Part shown: one piece after another, positions 1 to 8,071 of the stretch
Numbering within the stretch: position 1 is the first letter of the stretch
Layout of the letters: each line of letters starts with the position of its first letter
Source of the DNA: an uncultured bacterium
GTDB taxonomy: Bacteria; Cyanobacteriota; Vampirovibrionia; Gastranaerophilales; Gastranaerophilaceae
NCBI GenBank assembly: GCA_950022495.1
Contig: CATLLJ010000006.1
Span: 62,001-126,000 of the forward strand
Reading direction: 5' to 3'
Length of the DNA stretch: 64,000 nucleotides
The notes under the pieces: generated by a model
Database searches by the model: none
What the model was told of the DNA's origin: nothing
Seen by the model: the letters and a program-made list of their open reading frames with translations, nothing else
Translations under genes and position numbers: made by a program

Positions 1-357
1 ATTAGTAGTAAAGTTCCAGGAAATAACTACTTAAATTATATTATAATTTTTTCATTATTATTTTATCTTATGCTAACAAAACAAGGATTTGTATCAAAAC
101 TATTAGATAATAAAATACTCGCAAAACTAGGACAATATGCATATTCGTTATATGTTATACACTGGGTAATTTACCTTATTTTAAAACCATTTTGTTTAAA
201 ATTTTCTCCGGAAATATTTTTTATTCTATGTATATCAACTGCAATAACTTCAGGCATTCTAACCTTTTACTTCATTGAAAAACCGGCAGCAAAATATTTG
301 AAAGAAAAATTTCTAAACATTCAAAAACCAATAAATAATCAAGTCTTACCAAAATAA
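1..357 (+). CDS. Acyltransferase family 3 (OafA-like), C-terminal part, 5' truncated by window edge
   Basis: The reading frame is open to base 1, so this is the 3' end of a longer gene. It encodes about 118 residues with two or three hydrophobic membrane helices and the closing pattern FYFIEKPAAKYL. That pattern is typical of the last helix of integral-membrane O-acyltransferases (Acyltransferase_3), which acetylate sugars of surface polysaccharides or peptidoglycan. The segment LGQYAYSLYVIHWVIYL also fits: family members carry an S-x-x-x-Y-x-x-H-x-hydrophobic stretch near the C-terminus. The catalytic N-terminal part lies outside the window, so the substrate cannot be inferred. An internal ATG at 70 is not a credible start. 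Confidence 0.7.
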   Translation: MSSKVPGNNYLNYIIIFSLLFYLMLTKQGFVSKLLDNKILAKLGQYAYSLYVIHWVIYLILKPFCLKFSPEIFFILCISTAITSGILTFYFIEKPAAKYLKEKFLNIQKPINNQVLPK

Positions 358-374
358 AAGATTTATGTTATAAT
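346..374 (+). promoter_or_regulatory. Sigma-70-type promoter of ndk
   Basis: TTACCA (346-351), a 17-nt spacer and a perfect TATAAT (369-374) lie 32 nt before the ndk start. The -35 box overlaps the end of the acyltransferase gene. The expected transcript has a short leader of about 25 nt containing the ndk ribosome-binding site. Confidence 0.6.
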
Positions 375-406
375 TGCAACATATACGTTTTGAAGAGGAG
401 ATTATT

Positions 407-883
407 ATGCACACAGAAGAAAGAACCTTTATTGCAGTAAAACCTGATGGTGTTCAACGCGGACTTATCGGAGAAATTGTAAAAAGATTTGAACAAAAAG
501 GATACAAAGTAATCGGGCTTAAAATGCTTCAAGTTACAGATGAACAAGCAAAAGCTCACTATGCTGAACATGAAGGAAAACCTTTCTATCCAAGACTTAT
601 TAAGTATATTCAGAGCGGTCCTATTGTTGCAATGGTAATTCAAGGCTATAATGCCGTAGCCGGAGCAAGACACATTATGGGTTCAACTAATCCTGATACT
701 GCTGAAGTTGGTACAATCAGAGCTGATTTTGCTCAGGTGATGGAATACAATATTGTTCATGGTTCTGATTCTGTTGCAAGTGCAGAAAGAGAAATTAAAA
801 TTTACTTTAACGATAATGAATTATTTACAGAAGGTAAATGCATGTCTGAACTGGTTATAGAAAGTTTAGACGCAGAAGTATAA
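407..883 (+). CDS. ndk: Nucleoside diphosphate kinase
   Basis: Transfers the gamma-phosphate of ATP to nucleoside diphosphates through a phospho-histidine intermediate, which balances cytoplasmic NTP and dNTP pools. The 158-residue product opens with RTFIAVKPDGVQRGLIGEI. It carries the active-site NIVHGSDS block with the catalytic His, preceded by the conserved ARHIMGSTNPDTAEVGTIR loop. Length is close to the usual 140-155. I chose the ATG at 407 because GAAGAGGAG (392-400) is correctly spaced. An in-frame upstream start at 374 sits on the -10 box. The gene appears monocistronic, with its own promoter and a terminator directly downstream. Confidence 0.97.
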   Translation: MHTEERTFIAVKPDGVQRGLIGEIVKRFEQKGYKVIGLKMLQVTDEQAKAHYAEHEGKPFYPRLIKYIQSGPIVAMVIQGYNAVAGARHIMGSTNPDTAEVGTIRADFAQVMEYNIVHGSDSVASAEREIKIYFNDNELFTEGKCMSELVIESLDAEV

Positions 884-885
884 CT

Positions 886-912
886 AAAAAAGCTGCCGAT
901 GGCAGCTTTTTT
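886..912 (+). terminator. Rho-independent terminator after ndk
   Basis: The stem AGCTGCC/GGCAGCT has a 3-nt loop and is flanked by an A-run and a T6 run, beginning 3 nt after the ndk stop codon. It separates ndk from tgt. Confidence 0.9.
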
Positions 913-937
913 AAAAGATTTAGACAGGTAAAATGAA

Positions 938-2059
938 ATGAATGAAAAAGATTATTTTAGCTATGAATTAATTCACGAAGATGCTCAAACAGGTGCCCGT
1001 GCAGGGATTTTAACAACTCCTCACGGCAAAATCGAAACTCCGATTTTCATGCCTGTTGGTACAAATTCTGCTGTAAAATCTTTGACATGCGACCAGATTA
1101 AAGATACAGGGGCTCAAATTATCCTTGGAAATTCATACCATTTATACCTGCGTGCTGGCGATGAAAGAATTCATAATTTCGGCGGAATTCATGGCTGGAT
1201 GAATTGGGATAAACCAGTTTTAACGGATTCTGGTGGATTTCAAGTTTTTTCACTTGCCCATCTTAATAAAATCACTGAAGACGGTGTTGAATTTAGAGAT
1301 CCGAAAGATGGTACAAAGCATTTTATATCACCGGAAGTTTCAATGAAAATCCAACAAAATATAGGTGCTGATATTATGATGGCATTTGACCAGTGTGCAC
1401 CATATCCTTGCGATTATGAAACTGCAAAAGCCGCTATGGAAAGAACCCACCGCTGGTTAGAAAGATGTTTTAAAGCTAAAACTAATCCTAAACAAGCTTT
1501 ATTTCCAATTGTTCAGGGAGCATTTTTTGATGATTTAAGAAAGGAAAGTGCAAGGGTTATTTCTTCGTTTGATGCGGTTGGTTATGCAATCGGCGGTGTT
1601 AGTGTCGGCGAACCTGCTGATGTTAAAAACCATTTTACAGAACTTACAGCACCACTATTACCAAAATACAAACCTAGATATTTGATGGGCGTGGGAACAC
1701 CTGAAGATTTGCTTGACGGAATAAAATACGGTGTAGATATGTTTGATTGTGTATTACCGACAAGAAATGCCCGTCACGGCTCATTCTTCACCTGGGAAGG
1801 CAAATCAAATATTAAAAACAAAAAATACGAAGACGATGCACGTCCTCTTGTAGAAGGCTGTGATTGCTATGCTTGCAGAAACCACTCCAGAGCATACATC
1901 AGACACTTATGGAGATGTCAGGAAGCAACAGCTTCAACATTATTATCAATTCATAACATAAAATTCTTGATAGATTTTGCAAAGAAATGCCGTCAGGCAA
2001 TTTTGGAAGACAGATACGGCGACTTTTACGAAGCTCATTATCAAAACTTAATTAGATAA
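938..2059 (+). CDS. tgt: tRNA-guanine(34) transglycosylase
   Basis: Exchanges G34 for preQ1 in GUN-anticodon tRNAs (Asp, Asn, His, Tyr), the insertion step of queuosine biosynthesis. The 373 residues match the bacterial enzyme length. Visible motifs are GNSYHLYLRAG, the catalytic TDSGGFQVFSL, the nucleophile region FDCVLPTRNARHG and the zinc site CDCYACRNHSRAYIRHL (CxCxxC plus a downstream His). The ATG at 938 has only a weak AGG upstream, and overlapping ATGs at 933 and 942 make the exact start slightly uncertain. The rest of the queuosine pathway (queA, preQ1 synthesis or transport) is not in the window. Confidence 0.97.
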   Translation: MNEKDYFSYELIHEDAQTGARAGILTTPHGKIETPIFMPVGTNSAVKSLTCDQIKDTGAQIILGNSYHLYLRAGDERIHNFGGIHGWMNWDKPVLTDSGGFQVFSLAHLNKITEDGVEFRDPKDGTKHFISPEVSMKIQQNIGADIMMAFDQCAPYPCDYETAKAAMERTHRWLERCFKAKTNPKQALFPIVQGAFFDDLRKESARVISSFDAVGYAIGGVSVGEPADVKNHFTELTAPLLPKYKPRYLMGVGTPEDLLDGIKYGVDMFDCVLPTRNARHGSFFTWEGKSNIKNKKYEDDARPLVEGCDCYACRNHSRAYIRHLWRCQEATASTLLSIHNIKFLIDFAKKCRQAILEDRYGDFYEAHYQNLIR

Positions 2060-2062
2060 TAT

Positions 2063-2785
2063 TTATCTTTTCCAAACCCTGTCATCAATTTCCCAGCTAT
2101 CCGATATAAGTTTGGATAAGCACCAGTAGCCGTCACCGGTCAAACAATTTTGTTCGACTTGAGCTTTTGTTTTATTATTTCCTGCAGGAACAAGACCATC
2201 TTCAGTAAATGCCATTATATAAATATCTTTACCAATAACATTCGGTTTTCTGTCTCCATTAGCATCAAAGAAAAATACTAAACCTGAACTATTTGGAGGT
2301 ATTGTAATCCCAAACAAAGAATTCATGCTTGCTGCATCGTAAGAATCTATATTAAAATATGAACCCTTTGGAGTAACGAATGTAATAATATTTCCACCAA
2401 TTCCATTGCTGTTTTCATTACTCGGAACTTGATGATTAAGAGTTTTAACAATACCAACTTTATGCCAGCAGCCTGGTTTATTTACACAAACTTGCTCAGT
2501 TTTTAAATAAGGTGACATATAAGTATTAAACCAATCAGCCATGTGCTTGTCACTACCATCTCTTATTTGCATATCAAACCCCAAACCATCGGCAATAGAA
2601 GCTCTCATAGCTTGTTGAATAGATGAATAAGCAACTTTAACTTGAGATTCCAATTGTTTTTTAGTGATATTAGTCATTAATGTTGGAATAGTCATTGCTG
2701 CGACAACTCCAATTATACCTAACGTAATAAGTACTTCTGCCAGCGTAAACGCACTTTTAAAAACTGCAAATTTCAATCTTCTCAT
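2063..2785 (-). CDS. Type IV pilin-like (pseudopilin) protein
   Basis: This 240-residue protein has a class III prepilin signal: a basic leader (MRRLKFAVFKSA), then FTLAEVLITLGIIGVVAAM as the methylation and hydrophobic assembly helix with Glu at +5. A prepilin peptidase should cleave before the Phe. The C-terminal globular domain contains FFFDANGDRKPNVIGKD, a D-x-N-G-x(3)-P-N-x(2)-G-x-D pattern shared with the second pseudopilin at 20060-20743, and ends in an aromatic W-x-x-D-x-x-W segment. It is most likely exported and assembled by a type II secretion or type IV pilus machine. No assembly genes are nearby, so it looks like a dispersed orphan of an expanded family. It converges with tgt at a 3-nt gap. 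Confidence 0.85.
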   Translation of the reverse strand: MRRLKFAVFKSAFTLAEVLITLGIIGVVAAMTIPTLMTNITKKQLESQVKVAYSSIQQAMRASIADGLGFDMQIRDGSDKHMADWFNTYMSPYLKTEQVCVNKPGCWHKVGIVKTLNHQVPSNENSNGIGGNIITFVTPKGSYFNIDSYDAASMNSLFGITIPPNSSGLVFFFDANGDRKPNVIGKDIYIMAFTEDGLVPAGNNKTKAQVEQNCLTGDGYWCLSKLISDSWEIDDRVWKR

Positions 2786-2897
2786 ACAGACCTCCGCAAA
2801 AATTATATCAAAATTAAACTATTAATTCAATATATAATACTCTGTTTGGAGCACTTTATAATGTTATAATCTTGATATAAGTAGTCATAATATATAT

Positions 2898-3116
2898 ATG
2901 ACTGAAGAAGAAATTATAAAACAGATAGCTTTTAATATAAAAGTTGAAAGAATGAGACAAAACCTCACCCAGTTTCAACTGGCTGAAATGATTGAAGTAC
3001 ATGAAAAATACATTGGAAAAATTGAATCAGGCAGGCAAAATATTACAATCAGAACACTTATCAAGCTATCAAAAGCCTTAAATGTTGATTTAGACAAATT
3101 TGTGAAAATAAAATAA
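2898..3116 (+). CDS. XRE-family helix-turn-helix regulator
   Basis: A 72-residue single-domain Cro/C1-type HTH protein. It has IRVERMRQNLTQFQLAEMI-like architecture (here NIKVERMRQNLTQFQLAEMI) followed by the recognition helix and KIESGRQNITIRTLIKLSKALNV. It probably binds DNA as a dimer, with unknown targets. No Shine-Dalgarno precedes the ATG. CATAAT at 2886-2891 ends 6 nt before it, an arrangement seen at several other genes here that suggests a leaderless transcript. It diverges from the pseudopilin gene, which is a plausible but untested target. Confidence 0.85.
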   Translation: MTEEEIIKQIAFNIKVERMRQNLTQFQLAEMIEVHEKYIGKIESGRQNITIRTLIKLSKALNVDLDKFVKIK

Positions 3117-3128
3117 TAATTAAGTTAT

Positions 3129-3857
3129 TTAAGCATCTCTATGACCAATTTTCAATTTATGGTCAATTTCTGCAGTACGCTGATTAGCGTTTAATCTGCC
3201 TCTTACAGCATGGTAGCACATAACTCCTAAAGCTCCAACACCTGCAATAACTTTTCCTGATTTTGAAATATTTTTCAATGGATGTTTTAAAATCTCAGTG
3301 AATTTAGGACTTTCTTTTTTGAAAACTTTAGGTAATGTATTGAATACCCAAGAACCGCCTAAAAGAGCAGCCCCTGTAGCACAGGCATAAAATAAACCTT
3401 TAACATAAGCATTTGCCAATTGATTTGCACTTGCCATAAACTTCCAAAAATCAGCAGTTTTTTCTTTAAATGTTTTTAATTTACCGCCTTTTGCATTCGC
3501 ATCATTTTTATTAAACAATGCTGCTGCATCTTTATCTTTTTCTAAGATAACTGTCGGCTTTACCCAGCATCCCACTTCTGTAACTTTACCTGATGGTGTA
3601 ATTTCATATTCCAAACCATCAATCATATTGCGTTCTTTCATGTGGATAATATTAGCTTCCGGAATGTATTGTTTTGTCCAATTTACATCTTTCAATCTGG
3701 TTTTAAAATCTGAAACTTTTTGCTCATTTACAGGCATTTCCAAAGTATCAGGTTTTGTTTGAGCAACAATAGATTTCTCAACAGGAGCTTGCACATCTTC
3801 TTGTTTTACAGTTTGATCTGCTCTAAAACTTACCGGACTATAATTTATTCTCATCAT
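3129..3857 (-). CDS. Lineage-type hypothetical protein with N-terminal NYSPVSFRA motif and glycine-rich C-terminal hydrophobic segments
   Basis: I do not recognise a named family. The 242-residue product begins MMRINYSPVSFRADQ, a short polar lead with an SFRA motif comparable to NFKG/NFTG in other small proteins of this window. A Lys/Glu-rich middle follows, then two Ala/Gly-rich hydrophobic stretches (about residues 150-175 and 200-220), and a basic tail. The start at 3857 is chosen because AAGGAG (3866-3871 on the reverse strand) is 8 nt upstream. The longer frame from a GTG at 3866 would overlap this site. It may be membrane-associated. Confidence 0.6.
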   Translation of the reverse strand: MMRINYSPVSFRADQTVKQEDVQAPVEKSIVAQTKPDTLEMPVNEQKVSDFKTRLKDVNWTKQYIPEANIIHMKERNMIDGLEYEITPSGKVTEVGCWVKPTVILEKDKDAAALFNKNDANAKGGKLKTFKEKTADFWKFMASANQLANAYVKGLFYACATGAALLGGSWVFNTLPKVFKKESPKFTEILKHPLKNISKSGKVIAGVGALGVMCYHAVRGRLNANQRTAEIDHKLKIGHRDA

Positions 3858-3925
3858 ACAACACACTCCTTGTTGATTTTATGAAACCATTAAAATATTT
3901 AATTTTGCTATTATTTTATAAATCT

Positions 3926-6511
3926 TTACAATCCGAATAAAGATAATTGCGGAACTCCATCCTCATTATTACTCATTTTCTTACGAGTTGCAAGGTTGTT
4001 AGAAAAATCTTTCTGCATTTTCACCATCAATTCTTCTGAACGCTTAACAACTGCAGATGGTAAACCTGCCATTTTTGCAACTTGTATACCATAACTTTTG
4101 CTAGCTCCGCCCTGAACAATTTTTCTCAAAAATTCAATCTCGCCATTTTGTTCAGAAATAGTAATTCTATAATTTTTAATCTGCGGATAGGTTTTAGTCA
4201 TAACATTAAGTTCATGATAATGGGTTGCAAATATACATCTGGCATTAATTTTGGTTGCAATATACTCTGCAACTGACCACGCAATAGCTACACCGTCATA
4301 AGTACTTGTACCTCTGCCAATTTCATCTAATAGAATAAAACTCTTGTCGGTTGCAGTATTTAAAATGTAAGATGTTTCAATCATTTCAACCATAAATGTT
4401 GACTGACCAAGTGTCAAATCATCACTTGCTCCAACTCTGGTAAATACCTTATCTACAACACCGATTTTTGCATAATCAGCAGGAACCCATGAACCAATCT
4501 GTGCCATAATCACTATTAATGCATTTTGACGCATATAAGTAGATTTACCTGCCATGTTTGGTCCAGTTAAAATCATAAATTGGGTAGAATCTTCAGTTCT
4601 TGAATTTGATTTTAATTCTAAATCATTTGAAACATATTCACCGAGCGGCAAAATTTTCTCAAGAACTGCATGTCTTCCGTTTTTAACAATAAAATCATCA
4701 AAATCATCAATTTCAGGACGACAATAATTATTTTCTACAGCAATTTCAGCAAGAGAATTCAAAACATCTGCTCTTGCAATACAATCTGCGATTTCTCTAA
4801 TTTTTGAAACAAATTCCTTTGAATATTCTCTAAAATCACTAAATAGTTTATATTCTAATTCAGTAGATTTAAATTTAGCAGAAAGAACATCGTCTTCATG
4901 TTTTTTAAGCTCATCGGTAATAAATCTTTCAGCACCGGTAAGAGTCTGTTTTCTAACATAACTCTGCGGAACCTGATTTAGATATGAATTTGTTACTTCA
5001 ATAAAATATCCGAAAACTTTGTTATAACCGATTTTAAGATTTTTTATACCTGTACGTTCTTTTTCTTCCTCTTCAAAGTTACGCAGCCATTCTTCACCGC
5101 CGGTTAACAAATCTCTGAAATAATCTAATTCTCCGCTGACACGTTCTTTAATAATTCCGCCTTCTTTCAACAAGACAGGGGGATTATCCACAATTGTATT
5201 TTCAACAAGCTGAACATAGTCAGAAATGCTTTCACGATACTCTCTAATTGATGCAAACATATCATTATCTAAATCTTCGGTTGCATCTAAAAGCTGCGGA
5301 AGCATAGACAAAGACAGTTTCAAACTCACAAAATCTTTCGGACTGGCAGAACCATTACTCATACGTGTTGCAAGTCTTTGAATATCATAAATTTTTTCTA
5401 AAGCTTCTGATAAATCAAATCTGACATTACTTTTTTCAACCAGTTCCGTAACAGAATCCTGACGGTTCATGATATCAGAAACACTTTTTAAAGGCTGACA
5501 AATCCAGCTTCTTAAAAGTCTTGCCCCCATATTGGTTTTGGTTCTATCAATTGCCCATAATAAAGAACCATATTTGCCTTTTTCCCTTAAAGTTTCAACA
5601 AGTTCCAGATTTTTTCTTGTTGAAGCATCCAAAATCATATATTCAGAAAGTTCATAAGCTTCAATTCTGTCAAATTTCGGCATATTACCTTTTAAAGATT
5701 CCCAAACATAAGACAACAACGCTCCTGCTGCTCTAAATCCTAATTTATATTTTGAATATCCGAAACTTTCCAAACTCTTAGTTTTGAATACAGTTTTTAA
5801 ATTATTTTCAGCAAAAGACGGTTCAAAAACACCTTCCGGAATCTTTGAACAATTATATCTTTTAGTAATCTCTTCCGGCAGGTTAATAACCTCATCCGGA
5901 ACAATCTGAAACGGTTTAATCTCCTGTCTGATTGCAGGGGCTACAATTTCAGAAGGATTTAATCTTGCAAGTTCTGCCATTATTAAATTCAGCGGAGCCT
6001 GAGTTGTTTTAAACTCCCCTGTAGAAATATCAGTATAAGAAAATCCGAACAAGTCAGATTTTTCATCTTGATAAATCGCACAAATATAATTGTTAGAATT
6101 CTGGTTTAGCAAATTACTTTCAGTCAAAGTACCGGCTGTAATAACTCTTGTAACTCCGCGTTTCACAAGTCCTTTTGCAAATTTTGGGTCTTCAAGCTGA
6201 TCACAAATTGCAACTTTAAAATTTTTCTGAACCAATTTTTCTAAATATCCGTCAGCAGCTTTTGCAGGAATGCCGGCAAGAGGAATACGTCCCAATTTAG
6301 GTCCTGCGTCACGTCCTGTCAGGGTTAATTCTAACTCTTTAGACATAATAAGTGCATCTTCAAAAAAGGTTTCATAAAAATCGCCTAAACGATACCATAA
6401 TAAAATTTCCGGATTTTCCTGTTTAATTTTCAAATATTGCTGCATAACAGGAGTTGTATCTTCGGGATTAACATCCCAACTATTTATGTGATTGATTTCA
6501 GATTTGCTCAT
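3926..6511 (-). CDS. mutS: DNA mismatch repair ATPase MutS
   Basis: Recognises mismatches and small loops and starts mismatch repair. The 861-residue product has the mismatch-binding WYRLGDFYETF motif (Phe-x-Glu wedge) near the N-terminus, the connector and lever domains, and an ABC-type ATPase with Walker A GPNMAGKST, DEIGRGTSTYDG (Walker B and signature) and FATHYHEL. Length matches MutS1. I prefer the ATG at 6511 (MSKSEINHINS). A TTG 24 nt upstream is the alternative. Neither has a clear ribosome-binding site, so the first eight residues are uncertain. It diverges from the gene at 6548 over a very short intergenic space. mutL is not in the window. Confidence 0.97.
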   Translation of the reverse strand: MSKSEINHINSWDVNPEDTTPVMQQYLKIKQENPEILLWYRLGDFYETFFEDALIMSKELELTLTGRDAGPKLGRIPLAGIPAKAADGYLEKLVQKNFKVAICDQLEDPKFAKGLVKRGVTRVITAGTLTESNLLNQNSNNYICAIYQDEKSDLFGFSYTDISTGEFKTTQAPLNLIMAELARLNPSEIVAPAIRQEIKPFQIVPDEVINLPEEITKRYNCSKIPEGVFEPSFAENNLKTVFKTKSLESFGYSKYKLGFRAAGALLSYVWESLKGNMPKFDRIEAYELSEYMILDASTRKNLELVETLREKGKYGSLLWAIDRTKTNMGARLLRSWICQPLKSVSDIMNRQDSVTELVEKSNVRFDLSEALEKIYDIQRLATRMSNGSASPKDFVSLKLSLSMLPQLLDATEDLDNDMFASIREYRESISDYVQLVENTIVDNPPVLLKEGGIIKERVSGELDYFRDLLTGGEEWLRNFEEEEKERTGIKNLKIGYNKVFGYFIEVTNSYLNQVPQSYVRKQTLTGAERFITDELKKHEDDVLSAKFKSTELEYKLFSDFREYSKEFVSKIREIADCIARADVLNSLAEIAVENNYCRPEIDDFDDFIVKNGRHAVLEKILPLGEYVSNDLELKSNSRTEDSTQFMILTGPNMAGKSTYMRQNALIVIMAQIGSWVPADYAKIGVVDKVFTRVGASDDLTLGQSTFMVEMIETSYILNTATDKSFILLDEIGRGTSTYDGVAIAWSVAEYIATKINARCIFATHYHELNVMTKTYPQIKNYRITISEQNGEIEFLRKIVQGGASKSYGIQVAKMAGLPSAVVKRSEELMVKMQKDFSNNLATRKKMSNNEDGVPQLSLFGL

Positions 6512-6547
6512 ATTATAATATTCATATAAAAACAAGAGGATTTCAAC

Positions 6548-7147
6548 ATGGGTTGTTTAAAAAACGTAACAAGAGCAATTTTTCTAACTATAATAATTAC
6601 AGGTTTTGTTGCATTAGGCGGACAAAGATGGTTAAAAGAGCAGATTATTAATTTCGTGAACCCTAGCAAAGATGTCGTATTAGAACGAGCCCAAAAAGTT
6701 GGAGATTTCTCCAAAATTAATAAAGAATTTGAAATAGAAAAAGCTGCAGGAGTACTTGGTTACAATGCAGTTCTTGCAGAACACAAAGCATCCGGTCAAA
6801 AAATGATTGTTGTCGATTCAGGAAAAAAAACAATACTAACTGCGGAAGATATCAAATCTTCTGATGCTGAAGAAAAAATAAAATCTGCAATAAATAAAAT
6901 TAAATACCAATCAGCAGCAGTTGAAGAATTCCATGTAATAGAAAAAGGAACAATGAAATCTTACGGCAAAGATATTCCTTACGTGAAATTTACTGCGAAA
7001 ATCAAAAAATTTCCGATAGGAGAAATCGGCGGAATAATTTCTGTTGTAAAAGATGAAAAAGGAAATGACAAAATTTTAGTTTCAGCAAACGAAAAAAGCA
7101 GATATTCTCAACTAATATCCAACGAATTTTTCAAAGAGATAAAATAA
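6548..7147 (+). CDS. Membrane-anchored hypothetical protein
   Basis: A 199-residue protein of no family I recognise. An N-terminal hydrophobic helix (about residues 9-26, AIFLTIIITGFVALGG) is followed by a mostly charged soluble region, which suggests a single-pass anchor with an extracytoplasmic or cytoplasmic globular domain. AGAGGA (6535-6540) lies 7 nt before the ATG. The region around residues 130-175 alternates hydrophobic and polar residues, as in a small alpha/beta fold. It is divergently paired with mutS, and no functional link is evident. Confidence 0.65.
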   Translation: MGCLKNVTRAIFLTIIITGFVALGGQRWLKEQIINFVNPSKDVVLERAQKVGDFSKINKEFEIEKAAGVLGYNAVLAEHKASGQKMIVVDSGKKTILTAEDIKSSDAEEKIKSAINKIKYQSAAVEEFHVIEKGTMKSYGKDIPYVKFTAKIKKFPIGEIGGIISVVKDEKGNDKILVSANEKSRYSQLISNEFFKEIK

Positions 7148-7166
7148 AAAATTTTTGATTAAGACA

Positions 7167-7194
7167 TTGACAATAAGTTTTTACCACGTAGAAT
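7167..7194 (+). promoter_or_regulatory. Consensus promoter for tRNA-Gln
   Basis: A perfect TTGACA (7167-7172), a 16-nt spacer and TAGAAT (7189-7194), about 22 nt before the mature tRNA 5' end. This is the closest match to the sigma-70 consensus -35 box noted in the window, as expected for a stable RNA gene. Confidence 0.75.
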
Positions 7195-7216
7195 TATTAA
7201 TGTGACAAGTAAATAT

Positions 7217-7292
7217 TGGGACGTCGCCAAGTGGTAAGGCAGCTGGTTTTGGTCCAGCCATCTCGGAGGTTCGAATCCTTCCGTCCCAGCCA
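7217..7292 (+). tRNA. trnQ: tRNA-Gln (anticodon TTG), CCA encoded
   Basis: The cloverleaf is easily folded. The acceptor TGGGACG (7217-7223) pairs with CGTCCCA (7282-7288), followed by discriminator G and a genomically encoded CCA. The anticodon arm is GCTGG-TTTTGGT-CCAGC with anticodon TTG. The T-loop is GGTTCGAATCC. U1 at the acceptor start is typical of tRNA-Gln. The gene has its own consensus promoter and a terminator 4 nt downstream. Confidence 0.96.
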
Positions 7293-7295
7293 TTT

Positions 7296-7329
7296 AAAAA
7301 ACCTTTCGAAAATAATCGAAAGGTTTTTT
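7296..7329 (+). terminator. Rho-independent terminator after tRNA-Gln
   Basis: AAAAAACCTTTCGA and TCGAAAGGTTTTTT form a 14-bp perfect stem with a 6-nt loop and a T6 run. It can also serve the convergent GNAT gene on the minus strand. Confidence 0.9.
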
Positions 7330-7339
7330 ATTATTGATA

Positions 7340-7945
7340 TTATGATGGATAATTTAAACAATGCTCGATATTCTCTTTTGGAAGATACATATTAGCTCCC
7401 ATTGAAAATGGAACTTTATCTTTTTGTCCTCCATTTGCCAGCCACTGTGCACATTTTTTATTAAGTTCAATATTATCAGCCCTGAAACCTAATTTATAAT
7501 AAAATCCCAGCGGATTTCCTCTGCTGATATCAAGAGGAAAAACCTGTAGACGTAATCGTCCTTGACATTTAGAATCAGCTAAACTTTCCCTCAAGATTTT
7601 TTGTATGGTTCTTGTTCCGGTACCTGCACTCTGTGCTTTATCCGCAACAATCTTATCAATATATATATGTCCTGTACCAATATAATCCTCAGGAATTTGA
7701 TATATTCCAGGAAATCCTAAATGTTTATCAATAGGCGTCCAACATTGGACTTTATGATAAATCTGCTGGGCACAAGTTTCAGTTAATTTACTTATATCTA
7801 CAGCATCCTTTGATAATGGTGCTGACAGCTTTATAGTCTCAATATTAACTTGAATAGGTTTTAAAACAAGTGAGCTTTTATTGCCTGCTTTTACCCACGC
7901 TACAATTTCTTTTCCTGCATTTATACCTGCTTTTTGTAACATCAT
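7340..7945 (-). CDS. GNAT-fold acetyltransferase-like protein
   Basis: A 201-residue product. Its middle (IYIDKIVADKAQSAGTGT, then a helix, a strand LRLQVFPLDISRGNPLGFYYKLGFRA) follows the order of a GNAT core: beta-4, acetyl-CoA pyrophosphate loop, then the beta-5 to alpha-4 segment in which the FYYKLGF tyrosine region is typical. The pyrophosphate loop AGTGT is weaker than the canonical Q/RxxGxG/A, so activity is not certain. The ribosome-binding site is poor and tandem ATGs occur at the start. It stands alone between tRNA-Gln and the broken J-domain gene, and its substrate is unknown. Confidence 0.6.
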   Translation of the reverse strand: MMLQKAGINAGKEIVAWVKAGNKSSLVLKPIQVNIETIKLSAPLSKDAVDISKLTETCAQQIYHKVQCWTPIDKHLGFPGIYQIPEDYIGTGHIYIDKIVADKAQSAGTGTRTIQKILRESLADSKCQGRLRLQVFPLDISRGNPLGFYYKLGFRADNIELNKKCAQWLANGGQKDKVPFSMGANMYLPKENIEHCLNYPS

Positions 7946-8071
7946 ATTTTCATAAAGTCTTCTAAAAAACTTAATTGCTAATTATTAAAAATTTTAAACA
8001 TATATCTTTACAATAATAGCAAACTTTATTTTGTTTTAACTTTATCTATTACAAAAGGAGACTTAAATATA

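Noticed and set aside
368-673. Minus-strand open frame of 101 codons inside ndk
   Set aside because: It is antisense to a clear ndk gene, has no ribosome-binding site and encodes a low-complexity Cys/Phe-rich sequence.
6508-6714. 68-codon minus-strand frame overlapping the mutS start
   Set aside because: It lies antisense to the membrane-anchored gene at 6548 and has no conserved features.
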